The notes under the pieces were generated by a model. That model saw only the letters and a list, made by a program, of their open reading frames with translations, had not been told where the DNA came from and did not search any database. This document shows, in pieces, positions 11,901-26,900 of a DNA stretch of 64,000 bases. The DNA is taken from contig VFFE01007088.1 in the NCBI GenBank assembly GCA_008921705.1, forward strand, positions 261,379 through 325,378. The letters are read 5' to 3'. The DNA is from Burhinus oedicnemus (taxonomy: Eukaryota > Chordata > Aves > Charadriiformes > Burhinidae). Each line of letters begins with the position of its first letter. Position 1 is the first letter of the stretch. A program made the translations under genes and the position numbers.

Positions 11901-14900
11901 GAGTATTCATATCTAACTCCATAAGCAGCAAATGCTTCTTAGTGATGCAAAAGCTGTTAAGAGATTTAATTTAGCTCATCGGTGATAGGGTGGCCTTGTT
12001 GTCAGTCACAGTGTATCTCTTAAAACCAAAGTTTTTACTGGTCATCTGATGTTTGCTGGACTATAGCCAAAGAAATCTGAATGTTAGCCTCAATGAATGG
12101 AAAGACCTGACATAAGAAGTTTGAAAAATGTGTCACTCCGATCCTGTGTGAAGAAACTTCTCCAAGGAAAAATGTGGGAAGTCTCTGTAATTGCCAGCTG
12201 AGGTGTGTGTCATACAGTTCAGTGTCCACATCTTTATTTACTGAACTTAGTCCATTCTGAGTTGGTTTGTTTTCTCAGGGAGAATGCTGTGTAGAAAGTT
12301 GCGGATCCACACAGAGAGTCAGGAATGGATAGTGTGTACAAACAGAAGATGGTTTTGTAATACTATAGTGCTGCAATGGCCATGATGTGGAGAAAAGTGA
12401 GACTGCAGTTTCCATGGACTCAGATATCATGCTTGGTGACCTTGAACAAACAAGCAGGTGTAAACAGCTGCTAGACCTTATCAGAGTGAAGAGAAGCAAG
12501 GTGCCTTTTGCTGAGAGGTGTGGCAAACCAGGCAGGTGTTTCAGCTGAAAACACAACAACCAAAGGTCAGAGAACACAGATAATTATCACATTTTTTTGT
12601 CTTTAATAGTGACTTGGATTTAGAGGCAAAGAACTGATGCAACAGCAAAGGGGTTACTCTTAATTAAAGGTATCAAATCCTGCACTTGTTTGTATCAGTG
12701 AGAGTCTGAAGTAATTCAGATAACTTTAGTAAATTTACTTTGCTAGTAATGAAAAAAAAAAGTAAAAGAGTGACTAGGATTTCTTTCATATTCCCTATTG
12801 GTCTAGCTTAGTGTAAGGGTTTTTTTCTGTCAAGTTAGGCAAACAGAACTGTATAGTACTAATTGATATTCTGAAAGTAACACTCTTCATTAGTAATTCA
12901 GGTCTATGCCTGTGTTTAGAATTATTTTAAAATTTGCCAGATCCTTTTGTGTTATAATGTATTTCTATTGCAGTTAAACTCCAAAGAAAAAGAATATTTT
13001 TATGTAAAATGAAGTTGGCTGAAGAACTGTCTCACCATTTTTATCTATCTGGACTGTTACTCTTTGAGTAACTAAATACTGAAGGTAGAAAGATTTTCTT
13101 GGAATAAATTTGCCCTCACGAAAAATAAGCTATTACTGTAACACCGTCACAGTGCCTAGAACTGATTCAATGTTCTAGGTGATTGCGTTAGTAAAAACAC
13201 AACAGTAAACCAGTAAGTTTATCTCCAGAAGGCTGTAAAACAGACTTTCTCTCAGCCAGTGTCCACCCACTGCTTCAACAACGTCCATCTGAGAGCCATG
13301 CACCACTTCTGAAGTTTACAGCATTCTTGTAAGTTGTGGAAATAAATTCTGAAGCTTTTCATCTGTGGGGAGGCATGCATCATGTTCATTTATCTGCTTC
13401 TTCCTTGTTTGCATATTGGTTGTTACAACTCTTCTGCAAACAAGCCATGGTAAGGGAGTAATGTAAGTCAAAGAGCAGTTGTTTACCTTTTCCCTGGTTT
13501 TACTTCAGTCTTCTCACATCTAACATGCTGAATTTAGGGAACCAAGGCTGTCCTAATGTCTTTTACAGATCATGTCCAAGTTGTAGGGAGATATAAAAAC
13601 AACTCACCATGAATGCTTTTACTTTCTACCTCTACTAGATCTACCTGTTTATCCTAACAGAAATTAAACGGTTTTTTATCTTCTCTGTAAGGTAAGAGAG
13701 TCAGGAGAGTGAATCTTGTATGTGGGCTGGTGACAATTCAGTGATCTACTGTCTGTTAAGAGATCATAGTATGAACTGTCTTTAGACTGCAGGGAAAGTT
13801 CATCAGCAGTGTTTCCTCTGGTCAGACCCATGTAGCAAAATTAATCACATGATAGGAAAAACTTTAAGGCAAAAGACAAATTTTTTCCACTGGTTTTGAT
13901 TACATGGTTTAATCCATTGGCTCCAGCAGATACTTATTTGAGAATTTAGCTGAAACCATGTTATCTATTTAAGCAGTAAGCTTTAGCTACGGTACTGGAT
14001 GTAAAGCATAAATGTTTTGTCTTTTTATTTTTTATTTACATCTGTTACAATCTTAGAATGATTGAGGTACAAAGGGTACAGATGAATGGACTAAATCTGC
14101 AGCTGGTTTACATCTGTATTTTCATATGTAAGGCAGCAGAATTGTACCAATTCGGCATGGCTGGGAGGTTGACCCAGTAACACATAGTTACATATATGAT
14201 GAGCCTAAGTCTTCTCTAACCTTTTCCTGGACCGTAGGAAGGGTAGATTCATCAAAATCAGTAGAATGACACTGGTTTTACACCAGCGAGTAGGCGGTGA
14301 TCTGTGATTGCTTGCCCTTCTGTGTAGTTATTTATGATCAGAAAGATGTGTGAGATGCTACTAGTGCAGCTTGATGGTGTTTTGTATTACTGTTTATTAA
14401 GGTGAACCATGGAAATGGAAGGAAAGTGGTGAATTGAACTCTGTTTAGTTCTGTTTCATCAAAGATTTGGCAAATGTGAGAAGTGGTGGCTTCAAATGTA
14501 TTCCCTTGAGAAATGCATTTCTATGTCAGCTGACTAAGTCTCACTTTGTCCTTCTTCCCATCTGATTCAAAAACAGCATTTTGCCATCTTTTGCGCTGTG
14601 TCTGCCTGACATTTTGAGGGACTGAGTTACTTTGATAGTCAGCACTGAGGACTACCACACCAGTGAATGCATTAGCTGTCAAATCATGTTCACCACTGCA
14701 GCTTATAGAAAGAACCTCCCTCCAACTTTTCTACCTGTCCCAATTCTTGCCTTAATAAAAAGTCCATTTCTCCCTTCCAATTAGTAATATATCATAACAT
14801 AGCATAATTGGTATAAAGATATACAGGGTGGGGTGAGAGTTTGTGTACTCATTTTTCTGTCTGGAAATGACTCAGAGCCTGTTCTGTGAATTTACATCAC

Positions 14901-17900
14901 ATGAGGAATCCCTCAAACTTGTGCCCTTAGAAAGTCCACTCATCCCAGGGGGAGGAAGAAGCATCTTCTGGCATGTAGAGAGGCTGACATCATGGTGTCA
15001 GGCAAAGGGGAACCTTAGTAGTCTTTCTGTGTCCAACATACTTCATAGCCATCAGCAAGGGAAAGTTTTGGTCCCCTGGTAGGTGTTTATCTTGAACTTC
15101 TGTAATACGTTCACATTCTTATGTCCTTTTTGGAAGTACATAAAGAGTATGCCGAAGACCCTTTTTCATTTATTCTTCATTGGAGGTTGTTTAGGAAATG
15201 GAATGAATATTCATGAATAGTCATCATCTTACATTGTTGATATCCTCTAGACACATGATTTCAGACAGATAATTAAATTAAGGGAAAAAAAGGGTCTGTT
15301 GTAATCCCAACAAATGCCCCAAAGAAGAGGTCTGGAAGAAGCCTCAAAAAGTCAACATCTATCACGCAGATGCCTACTCCGCCCTTAGGCAGACGTTCAT
15401 CTTGTGTTCTCAAAATCCTCAAGTGCTGGAGACAATTTATTCCAATGCTTTTCTGTGCTCAATCTAAAGTCTCTATTGCTGTAATTTAAACCCCTTCTTC
15501 TTCCATCTGCAGCTTATGGAAAATAAATTATTCTGTTTCCTCTACAGTAACAGCAGTCTCCCACACTGTCAACTCTGCTATAGGCAAAATCTATTGTAGA
15601 TGAATTCTTACCCATGTATTTCTGTTCTAGTATTACTATCTTTGGCTGACACCTTAAACACAGTAAATAAGTCTGTTGAAACTGTAAGCTACCAAAAAAT
15701 GTATCATATAAGAACAAAGCACATAAGATTCAGGGTTTGAAATAAGTTCTGTGAGGGATTGGGCACAGGTTAGCATTTTACTCTGTCTGCTACTCTTAAT
15801 TTAGTTATTAAGATTAGCAAGCAGCTATTAAGTATAGAAATCTTGTTTTCAATTGCTTTTCTTTTTGCACAGCTGTTTCACATCCTTGCTGTGTACAGCT
15901 ACTTTGGGTTGTTTTGCTTTGATAAACTTTCAGAATTTACATAGTTTGGTAGTGAATCATGGAAACTCTGTAGCTGCCAGTTGTAGAGAGAAGAGACGCC
16001 TGCATTAAAATTCAGCCCCCGGGCACACCATTACATGAAAGCTGTATCTTTATGTGATTACTGACTACTTAGAAATAATTGCCCTTTAGAGCTTTGTAGC
16101 ACAGTTTTACAGTGTTTCCATAACTGTTACTGTATCTCAAGACATTTAGAATAAAATGCAAGATCTTTTAAACCACACGGTTTTAGACACATCTTCTGGC
16201 TATCTAAGGTCGAAGAATTGTTGTTCTCCAATTAGTAGATCCACAGGTAGATGTATTTCTCTATTAAGACAATTAATTGCAAAATCATTAGGAAAACTTT
16301 GTTTATAGACATGCATCAGTATTTTGACCTCATTTGATAATCTCATACTATGTGAAAAAGTTTTTCTTAACATGGAGGAATTAAACATGGAGCACATGGC
16401 TATTGGTTTTGGGTCTTGGATTCTCTAACTTCAGAACATTCCTTCTTTGTCTAATTATGGATATAGAAGATTATAGAGCCTCTATTTTAAAAAAATGGAC
16501 TGAGTGTATAGCATGACACTAGGTTTCCAGAAGGGCTAAAGGAAGACTATGTTGTCAGAATTTCTACCATCCTGCTTTGCCTACAGTACACCTGGCAAAC
16601 AGGAGAAAAGAAGAGAAATGTCATGTTATAACCTGTCCTGCCTGCTCTAGGGCAAATGTGTGGGATGAGATGAGACTTCTGCTATTGCAGACAGTCACTT
16701 GCCTATATATATGTGTGTGTATATATATATATAGTAGCTTATATGTATATATGGCTGTATACATATATATGTATGTGTATATATATATACACAGACCTTT
16801 GCTCCTTCCTTAGTTGGATAGCTTCTTAGTTTCCAGACTAAGTTAATTACCTGTCAGATTATAATTTATGGGGGTTTTCTACCAAATTTGAACCATTCTT
16901 CTAGTGTGCCTCCTCTGATACCATTGCAAAATGGATTGAAATAAGTACTTTGCACTGTTTCCTACTCAGGAGCATTTGCAGAGGCTGTAGTCTAGCCAGG
17001 ATCAGATTATTACATTGCTTACAGAGAAAAAAAGGAGGTGAGGGAAGCAAATAAAGTGATTGCTGCTGCAGAGTGACCTGCCATGAAATCACTACATGAC
17101 ATACAGAGATTTTGACCATGCGTGAAAAGAACATGATCTCATAGAGCATCTAAGCATCATTTTTCTCATTATCCTGAGGCATTTGTCAGGAATCTTTTAT
17201 TTTTTGCTTTTGTGTGTAGTTTCTTCTTTCATTGAAGTCTTAGTTCCTTGAAGCTGTGGATAATATGGCATTTTATTTATTTCTTTTCTGACCTGGAACA
17301 TGAACTGTGTAAAGAGTCTGATCAGTGATAGGATCACTGTATTTGTGGTGAGAAAAAGCAGATGGTGTAGAAAGGGGTGGACTTCTTACACTGGGTTTGG
17401 TGGCAGGCAGTTTATTGGGTGACTACAACCTGCCTCAATTAAGCCTTTAGGCTTTTTGACAGCCTGTTAACATTAACATAGCTATGGTGCTTTTGGCACC
17501 TAAAGCCAAGCTCAGGTGCCTTTGGGCTGTCTTCAGTCAGGTCATGTAAAGAATAGAACAGAATAGACTATTTCAGTTGGAAGAATTTTGCATACATTCA
17601 TATTGCATTGTGCAGAGAACCAAAAATGAAGTTTTTCCAATTAAAAGGTTTCTATTTTCTTGACAAGTGAAAAGGAAATGGGTGAGATTAGTTCTATAGA
17701 GAAGTTCAAAACAAAACTGAGGGAGTCGTTTGTATTTTCTTATTTATTAGTTTTGAGCTCAGAAGTCACATTCCTGTTGAACAGCCACACAAATAGCTGA
17801 CTTCCCACATAGCGCTGGGATGTGAGTAATACCATAGTTTGCAACTCACGTCTGCTCTTTTTACTATGTCTTTTTTTAACAGTAGTCCTTATTTTTATGA

Positions 17901-20900
17901 GTGCTATGTACTTGGCAGGACAGGAGTAAGAGGTTTGCTCTGCTGGAAAGTATTACAGAGGTTTTGAGGTATTTCAAGGCAAATTAATTCGTATCTCATT
18001 AAAGATAAATGCATTATGTGCCCTGTCTAGACAACTAAGAGATTAGGAACTGGAATGCTACTGCAATTCGAACTATGGTAGCAGTTTCCACAAAACAATA
18101 TTCCATTTTATGTAATTCTGCCATTTTTCTAATACATGTAGGATATAAAACAGTTTTTATGGTTTTTTTTCCTTACTGCTCAGCAGTTTTTGCCATCTGC
18201 TGCAGTAACGGAGACCGGCCCTATGTGAAATGACTTGTAGAAATTAAAACAAAACCTAGAAGGGGATATGCAAACACAGAAGTAAACACAAACTCTTAGA
18301 AGTGCTAATTGCTAAGAAAGGTCTCTTTCAACATGAACAAGTGGGTTTGCTTGAGCACTTCAGCTATGGCTGATATTATCATTGTCTCACAGATACAGTT
18401 GGGTGAGCTCTGGAACTGTTTGGGAAGGATCTGTAGCTACCATTTATGGAGGTTAACATTGGGTTTTACTTGAATTACACATTTTTGAAAAGGAAATTTC
18501 TTTATATCAGGAGCTTTTAAGAAATATGTAAAGGGGCTTTTTGTTCAGAGAAGCTTTTGAAGCACAGCTGTCCCAGCAGACTGCGAGATGTGCCCCCATG
18601 CATTTCCAAGGTTGTTATTAAAAATAATTTTCTAGTTGTTGCACCAACTGCTTTCGTAGCGCTGCTTCCCATGTTGTGTACCTGCTGGCAAAACTTCCTT
18701 AACTCTCTGAAATTGGTGAATTTTGCCTCTATGGCTTGTGAACTTGAAATCCATAGAGGGTTAGGAATGAACACTTTGGAATGGCTGTTTTGGCTTACAG
18801 CTGTACGGACAGTGCCAAGGCAAAAAAAAAAAAAGCCTGCCTCTCCTTCAGCTGTTAGGCAGTTTCAAAAGGTTTTTAATCACAAAGTGCAACTGGATCA
18901 GAATAAGCCAGCAAACTGGGCCATATAGCTTACACAAGGAGGGGAAAAGTGGTTCTCCTATTTGAATCCCACTTACTGTTCTCATGTCAGAGCAGTCAGC
19001 GACCTTGGCAGACAACTGCTACTGAGTTTCTCCTCTACAGCTGCCCCTTTCCACAGGGGCATTTTGTGTTCCATATACTGTCTGTCCATCCCACCTCAGT
19101 GTTCAGTGTCTAGCTTTGATAGACACCATTAATCACCATTGAAAAGTTGTATATAAAGTCATCAACAGCACCTTCCTCTGCTTTCTTGGGTTCTAAACTA
19201 AAGTGTAAAGAGCCCAGAAGGATAGGAAGGCTCATTCCAGACAGCCATTTGCCTGTCCCTGACAAATAATTGGCAGAAGGTATGAATAGTGAAGAGAGAG
19301 TTTTGTTTAAAATTATCTTTGAAGAAGGACTTTTTGAGAATGTGGGAGGTAGAGTGAGTGTGAGTGGGGAGAGGGAGTAGATAAATCAAATGTCAATTTT
19401 GAATTTAAAATCAATTATTCCATTTTGAAAGTCAGACAGTATCAGAATAGGCTTGAGCATATTTTCTAGTCTACACTTAGGGTGTTAATTAGGAATTAAG
19501 GGGAAAAAGAGCAAAGCAAAATGAGCATGATAGCAGTACATTCTATATGACCAGCGAAACAGAGTATTAAAAATATTACCGTAGCGAGGTGCAGAAACCA
19601 GATGAACACTGCAAATGAAAGTGTATTTCTATGTGAAAGTAGGTTAACTCTGGCCTTGTAGTTCTGCTTTCATAGCTTCAACTGAGAAATGCTTTACTTC
19701 TCTCTCTTTATCCTTAGTGTGTTGTATGGGCAGAAGATAATGTGGTCCACACCACAGTTGGCTACACTCCACCAGTCAAGGGCAGTCTGCCAAAACAGGC
19801 CATAGTGCCTTCTAGGTCAAAGGCATGCTATTGGCTGGAGCGTGAAGATTGTCGTATCACATTGAAAGAAAACTTTTCTTCTGTGCCTTTCCATGTATAT
19901 GTAAACATTCATCCCGAAGGAAAGTTCTCTTGTCAAAACCTGCTACCCCAGTTCTGACCAGTACACTCCCGTGCTATCTCGCACTCAGGCATCTGTTTCA
20001 GTTTTCTGGTAGTTGTGGTCCTACCATCAACTAACATCAGTCAATTTTTTATTCTCAAGTGTGGAGACTAACCATTCTTTAGGAGAGCAAACAACGACCT
20101 GGCATAATCTGCCAAAGACAAGAAAATTGAAGTTTCTTTCAGCAGCAGTTGTTTTAGCAGTCTTATAATACAGGGAACCTTTTCCATGAGTTTCAGTGTT
20201 TTGTTGTTTGTTTTTTTTCCCCTGTTGGTTTTGAAACAGACCCTAACCCCCAAATTGCTTTCAGGTGTTGCAGGATATTCACTGCAGAGTACAATATTAC
20301 AATAAGAGCCCCGAGGATGCTGAGTATGTACTTACAGGTACATAGCATGCTTTTCTCCATCCTGGCGTCTGCTGTTTATGGGCCTAGTATACCCATTTAA
20401 TAAACAGGCAATCCTGCTTTCACTCTGCGTTATTCTTTAGCACTTCTCAAACAGGATATTCTTTTGCTGCTATGTTAAATTAACTGGTATAACATCATAA
20501 TGGATTTCAGAGAGATGTATCCCATTCTAAGTGTAGCTAATTCTGTCTTTAAGCTATCTGCTCAACTTGTATGCTCTGCTGCATGTTGGAAGCCAGCACC
20601 CCTCTCCTCAGTTTACACAGTTACTTCTACAAAGACAAAATATTCTGAGAATTAACTTAGTTTGCAGAATTCCAGAAAAAATTGATTGTTCATAATCTGT
20701 TGCGGCAGCTGTTTAGATTTGCTCCTTGTCCAGCAACGGTTGTGTCTCAAGGTAGCCTGATTGGAAAAGGTCTGTAGCCTGATTAAATAAATTTAAAAAA
20801 AAGAGAGAGAGAAAAAAAAAAAGATAAATGGTTACATATCTGCATCTGTAAGCATTGCTGAGTTCTGCATTGACTATGGACTGTAATACCTGGGTGAAGG

Positions 20901-23900
20901 AAGTTGGTTTGGAGTGTGGCACAAAATTTCACAGACAGCATATGAAAGCAAGCTTTTCCCATGCCAGGAAAGAAAACCATGGAGGGATTTTTTTCACCGA
21001 CTGAAAACCTTCGTAAGACTGGAAGTCTGAACTGGTGGACACAATTCAGTAAGAGGGGAAAAGAAAGAAGTTTTTTGGCGGGGAACTCTAGTGCAGGAGA
21101 AAGCAGTGACTGGAGAATTGCAACTTTGGCGTTAGGTGGTTTTAAAGCTAGAGAGAGCGTTATTCCATGAGCTTAAAAACAATTACGGCAAGATTTCTTC
21201 TTTGTGGAGAGGGACAATTGGAAAAATTGACTACGCTGAGACCTGGCTGTTTGCCTGAAAGTGGATGGAACAGGAATGAAACGGTATAGTTCATTCTGAG
21301 TATGGTTTATACAGAGGGATTCATAAAAGAAGCTGACAAAGCTACAGACAGAAAATTGGCCAGAAGGAGCATGGCTGCTGAAGAGAAGTGGCTAACGGAA
21401 CCACAAAACCTCAAACATACTATATAACATTTGGATTTTGACCAACCTGATTATGTAGCAACCTAAAAGCAAACAAGCAGAACACACACAGTACTGGAAT
21501 AATGAAACTGCAAAAACATTGTGATAATTTATCACAGCCTAGAGCCGGTGATACTAATGTCTTAAAATAGCTGAAATGACTGCTTCTTAATTATAAACAT
21601 GTAACTTCAGTATCATGTCACTGACTTGAACAGAATCAAGCCCTAGCCTGTGTTTGGCTTCTGTTCTGTGTTCTGAGCAATCAAACTGTTTGAAAACATT
21701 TCAGGTGGCCAAAATGGGTAACTTAGACAAAGCATTGCGCTTCAGGCAGAGCAGCTGTGTCTCACACAGGGCCAGAAGGTTCCGTAAGGTTTAATCTGGA
21801 GAAGGTCAGCTGTTTCACAATGTAATCTTTTCCTCTTTCAGTGATTATAGTAATTAAAGAGCTTCACTTTAACTTCTTGCTGAGCTAATTTTCAGCCCAG
21901 CTGAAACAGAAAACCCAACTGGGATGGGGTAGAACAACTCAGCAGTTTGGGGACAAGTGATATAAGAAAGTAGAAATAGAAAATAAAAAGCTTAGTGGAG
22001 ACTTTCAATAAAGGGTGCACAGATGACACTTGATCTGCTCCAGCAAGTGAGATTAATATCTGTCAAAGAGCAGTCAAGTGGTTTCTTCAGAAAATCTGGG
22101 GATTTTTTTATAATTTATCTTCTTTTTTTTTTAATTGACTAATAGCAAAAACATAGCATCAACCTTATGATAGCACAAATTTTTAAGAGGTAGCCATTAG
22201 ATGGGAAGAGAAAACACCCCCTCGCTGTGAACCAGGCCCATCAGGGATACACAAACATATGCGCTTCCTCTCTCCATTATCCTCGCTGCCACACCTGCAG
22301 AGTTGTGTTCCAGGAAGAATTTCTGCCTAGTTTGTACGTTCACCCTGTGCAGCATGAATCAAAGGTGAGCCACCTCTACCACAGCGCTTGTGGGACCTCT
22401 GGGTCAAGGAACTTTAGTCTGAGTCTGTGATTCAGATGGGGACCCAGGTGTCCCTCGCACCTTGCTAGCTTGAGGCCTCCTCTGGTGTCTTAGCGGGGTA
22501 GCAAAGGCTGATGCAGCAGGGAACTGTGGGGCTTTTTTCCCTAGGGTGTATGTGGGTCTTCAGTACTTGTCAATCTTAAATTAGCGTTCAAACCTGTCTG
22601 CTGAATGCTCGTGTGCAGCAAACAAGGGGGAGGAAACATTGAGTTTGTTACGCGCATTTCAAAAGCGTGCGATGTGGAAATCATGTTCTTCGACGGGCTA
22701 GAACGATACTAAATGTAAATTAACTCCATCGACAGCAGGGAGATGCCAGAGGAATGATGTCAGCTGAGAATCTGCTCCTGCATATTTTGCAATATTCAAA
22801 TTCAATTAAAGTAAGGATTTACAATTTACATGTGTAGGTATTTAGACTTTGCAGCTGTGAGCTTGCAGGTGATGGGCTGTGGTGATAGGTACATGAGAGG
22901 CACGCCATCAACCAGGAAAAGGAAATCAAATAGTGTATGACATCACCTGCTTCCCAGAAGTACCGGCTTTAAGGTAGAGCTGCTGTTACCATAAAGTCCC
23001 AGGAATGTTTCATGTTACCAGTCCTGTGGAAAGAAGTACTGCGTTTTTCAGCGTAGGAGCTGTTCCTGACAAAAACGCTCAGGCACTGCAAAGACCCATA
23101 TGTTTGCCTGAGAAGAATTTGTCTGCGCCTTGCAAAGGGGAGCAGAGGAGCAGTTAAAAGGAAAAGGAAACACATTTCCCTTCTCCCTTAGGGCTGTCCT
23201 TGCTGGCTTAGGGAAGCTAACCATGCTGTGGAGTTTCTGAGGTCAGCGCTAATGTTGCTGGGGAAGAGGAGGGAGGACAGCATGAAGCTACCTGGCCTGG
23301 GATCAAGAAGGCTGTTGCAGAACGGTCTCCCACAGAGCATACAGATACTCTTGGCTGCTGCAGCTGCTGTAGCGTAGCTTCTTTCCCTGTCTTGCCCCCC
23401 ATCAGAAAAACAGCCGACAAGTAATGAATCACAATTGTACTCTAATACAAGTAAATCTAATACAAGTATCTTCAGCACCTCCCCCCCCCAAAAAAAAATC
23501 CAAAAGCCTGCAGAACAAGACAATTTATTTTTGTGAGGTTGCTGGTATTAATATTATCCAAGAAGTAAAGCCACCTAACACTTTGAGGCCACACTATTTA
23601 GGTATGCCAGGGAGATAGCATTGTTCTATCACAGAACTGTGGTTGTGGAAGAACCAAAGCAAGGTTTTTTTCTTGGTTCCCAAATAAGAAATATAAAATC
23701 AATCAAGACCTTCTGATATTTCAAGAAGAGGTATGGATTTCTGTCACACAGTGGTAAATTACACTTTTATCCTTTTCTTCAGGAGTGTATCATTGACGAA
23801 GACTGTGAAACAGGGAAATATTGCCAGTTCTCCACCTTTGAGTACAAGTGTCAGCTCTGTAAAACCCAGCACACAGTAAGTCCAGAATGAGATGTGATTT

Positions 23901-26900
23901 TATGTGGTTTTTAGAAACTCAATATGTAAGTTACTGCTGCTAATGTCAGCAAGCCAAAACTGGTAGAAAAGAAGATGCAAAGGTTTCTGCATGAGGTTAA
24001 AAAATGGATGTGTAGAGTGTTTTGGGTTGGGTGTCTTTTTTTTCCTTCTGCCTGTTAACACAACTAAGTTTTAAGGTTTCTGTTCTCATACGCTTTAAAA
24101 CCTGCACTCTGCTCCTCCTGACTCAAGCTAGACTTGTTCAGTGGCCTAAGGACAGCATAAACTAACACATTGTAGGTTGCCAGTGGAATGGGCAAAGAGA
24201 AAATACTGTGCCAGCTCCCAAGGCTCAGCTGACAGTTGGTCATTTCCAGCTTTTGATTCACAAAGAGAATTGCAGCAGCCTGCGCTCCTGCCTTCATTGA
24301 CAACTTGTGCAATGCTGTAGTGCAATTGTTGCTGTAAATGAGCCTCGTACATGGATCATTTACATTATTTGAATCTGTGAACCTCCAGGAGCAGTCAATT
24401 CCTGTCTTTTGAGCTAAATGTTCTTGGTAAGTAGCTATGGTTAAATTATCTTCTGTACGTAACAGGTGCCTGAGAAGTTCAGGCTTTTTCTGTGGTGAAA
24501 ACCCAGTTTAAGAGCAGTCTGTCAAAAAAGGCCATTTATCTGACTGTCCCTTTTCATCTAAGTTATGCTGACGGCCTCTTGTGAAACAAATTTCATTCCT
24601 CAAAGCATTTGCAGACAGTTAAGTCTACAAGCAAGCAAACCTTGCTGTAAAGTCATGTAATCAATAGGATTATTGTAATCTAAAAGCATCAGGCCGTTCC
24701 TGAAATGATTTAAATACTTACTTATCATGATAACTTCAGGGAGCTCTGTTAACCTGAGCGGACTGAATGCTTGCTTAAACCCAAGTCCTGAATATATGCT
24801 CGTGTCATTAAGACAGCTTATTCTTCATATTTTAGAAAATGTTAAACTGATAATTTTTCATGTTAACATGGAATAATTAAAAATCAAGAGTGGGATGACC
24901 TAACACCTACACACACCCCCACACACCCACCCACCCCCTTTTCTTTGCAGTCCTCAGTAGAACATTTGTAGGATAAAGTAAGTAAAAATTGGGTCCTAGC
25001 TACACTCCTGTTGTAAAGTGAGCTCAGACTGAAGGTGGTAGGATCAATTCCCTGACCTAGAACCCCCAAAATTACAAATTTTTCTTTTTAATTAGCAGGT
25101 CTTAATAGTGCCAGCGTAGTCCTACTTCTTGCCCTGTGTTAAGCACTTCCTGTGGGATCCACTGGAAAAGAAATTCTGATTTTGTACGGCTGCCCAGATG
25201 GGGCTTTACACAGACTGAAAAAAGCTGTTAAAATGCTGACCTACTAGGAATCTTTAAGATGTTAATCAAACTACCTAAAAAAAGAAACAAAGTGACACAC
25301 TGTTTTCATTAGGTTGATTTATTAGGTGTGTATAGTTGAAACACTGGGACAATTGTCACACAAAGCTATCTTTAGCTAGAGATTTGCATTTCTGATTTGC
25401 AAATAGAATTTTTCTACAGATTTTTTTTTCAAAGATTCTAGGTTACAAATGAGATCTAATTCTCATTAGAACTAAAAATTGGATTTTAGTAAGATTTTTT
25501 TGCTTTGCTTTAAAAAGCAATCCTTCTGAACAAATTGTAAATTCCTGACTGCATTTAACAATGGAAAAAGAATCAGTAACGTTTTCCATTGATAATGGTT
25601 CTTTTTGGTTTTTTTTTCCTTGATTGCAAAAGGCTGCCCTGAAATCCATATTACACTGTAGGATGTTGGGCTGCTGATCAGTTTTGATGTAAAATGCTAA
25701 AATGAGTTCATGTTTTGTAGGATTGAAAAGTATAATAGTATAGGAGTGCTGTTACTCTGCTGCAGAGGTTCCTGTCTGGCAAATAGTTTTATGTATGCTT
25801 GAAATTGAGAACCTAAGCAGTTCTGTTTAAACACTGGGAATATGACATGCCTATATTTAAAGCACACATATGCAGTTAACTTCTGGATCAGGGTCTGATT
25901 CCATGTTTAGCCATCTGTTGATAGATGCAGTTAGTGCTGGATGGACAGTTTTGTCACGTGCTTTTTCCATTTGCAAGCATTGCTCACGCGATGTTGAATG
26001 CTGTGGAGACCAGCTTTGCGTTTGGGGCGAGTGCACAAAATCCACTTCAAAAGGAGAGAACGGCACCATTTGTGAGAACCAGCATGACTGCAACCCTGGA
26101 ATGTGCTGTGCTTTTCAGAAAGGTACAGAGGTTTTGCTTTTTATCCTATTCATTTTATAATACAGGAGCGTTAACGTTTGGTTCTTTTGCCCAGGTGAAG
26201 AAGTTAAATCCCTATAGAATCAATAGGTCATTCTTCCTTGGCTTGTGAAGCGCACTGTGTTAACTTCATTATAAAACTTTAACAGAATTAAGGGTGAGAA
26301 ACAGTCTGAAAGGGGTGCACAATGGTGAAAGAAAAGCCTATTGCATGCTAGAGAGGAGACCAGCATGACAAGCACAAAAATCTACTGTTTCTAAAGAAGA
26401 GTTGCAGACATTTAAAAGTAGCAAAGCTCCGTGTAAGATTTTCACCCAATAGAACAAAAACAAGAGAATTAAAAATGTACAAAATAAATTAATGAGACTA
26501 CTGAAAGTAGCTTTTCCTTCATATCAGCAAGCAGGCCATCAGCATCAGATCACAGATACATTTCATACTCTTGAGTTTTATATGAGCCTTCCAGGGCACC
26601 ATGCTATGCAATACTGACTGGACAGCCAAGATACATAGAGGAATGATGTTCCAGATTATGTTGTCAGTCCACATGGGAATGTGAAACTTGATTTACAGAA
26701 GGGAGGAGAGGAGGAGAAGGTATCAGGCCTGAAATCGGTCCTAAATCCCACCTGGTCAGGGTCCAGCTTCTTCTACTGTTTTATACCCACTAGTTCCTCG
26801 CTGCGTTTATCATAGTTCCCCAGTATTTTGTAGTGACAGCCATCTTTCCACACCAGGCAGATACTTCTCTAGATAGCTTTTCTCCTGGCTCTTGCTATGA

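Larger units (their letters stand above)
5159..23782 (+). other. DKK3: DKK3 intron 3 (phase 0), 18.6 kb
   Basis: From GTAAGT to CTTCAG. Contains an AT-rich low-complexity tract, TA/CA microsatellites and two short CR1 remnants, listed separately. Most of it is unique AT-rich sequence. All open frames inside are short (at most 123 residues at 18557-18928), without introns, domains or familiar motifs, so I call no gene. Confidence 0.85.

Noticed and set aside
16200..16400. Possible CR1 remnant (GTGAAAAAGTTTTTCTTAAC)
   Set aside because: One short CR1-like phrase without flanking matches; too weak to call.
18557..18928. 123-residue plus-strand open frame in DKK3 intron 3
   Set aside because: No domain, signal or family resemblance, overlaps an opposite-strand frame, and ends in an A-rich run; chance open frame.
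23621..23660. Possible CR1 tail (TCACAGAACTGTGGTTGTGG)
   Set aside because: Only loosely like the antisense CR1 end and not extended on either side.
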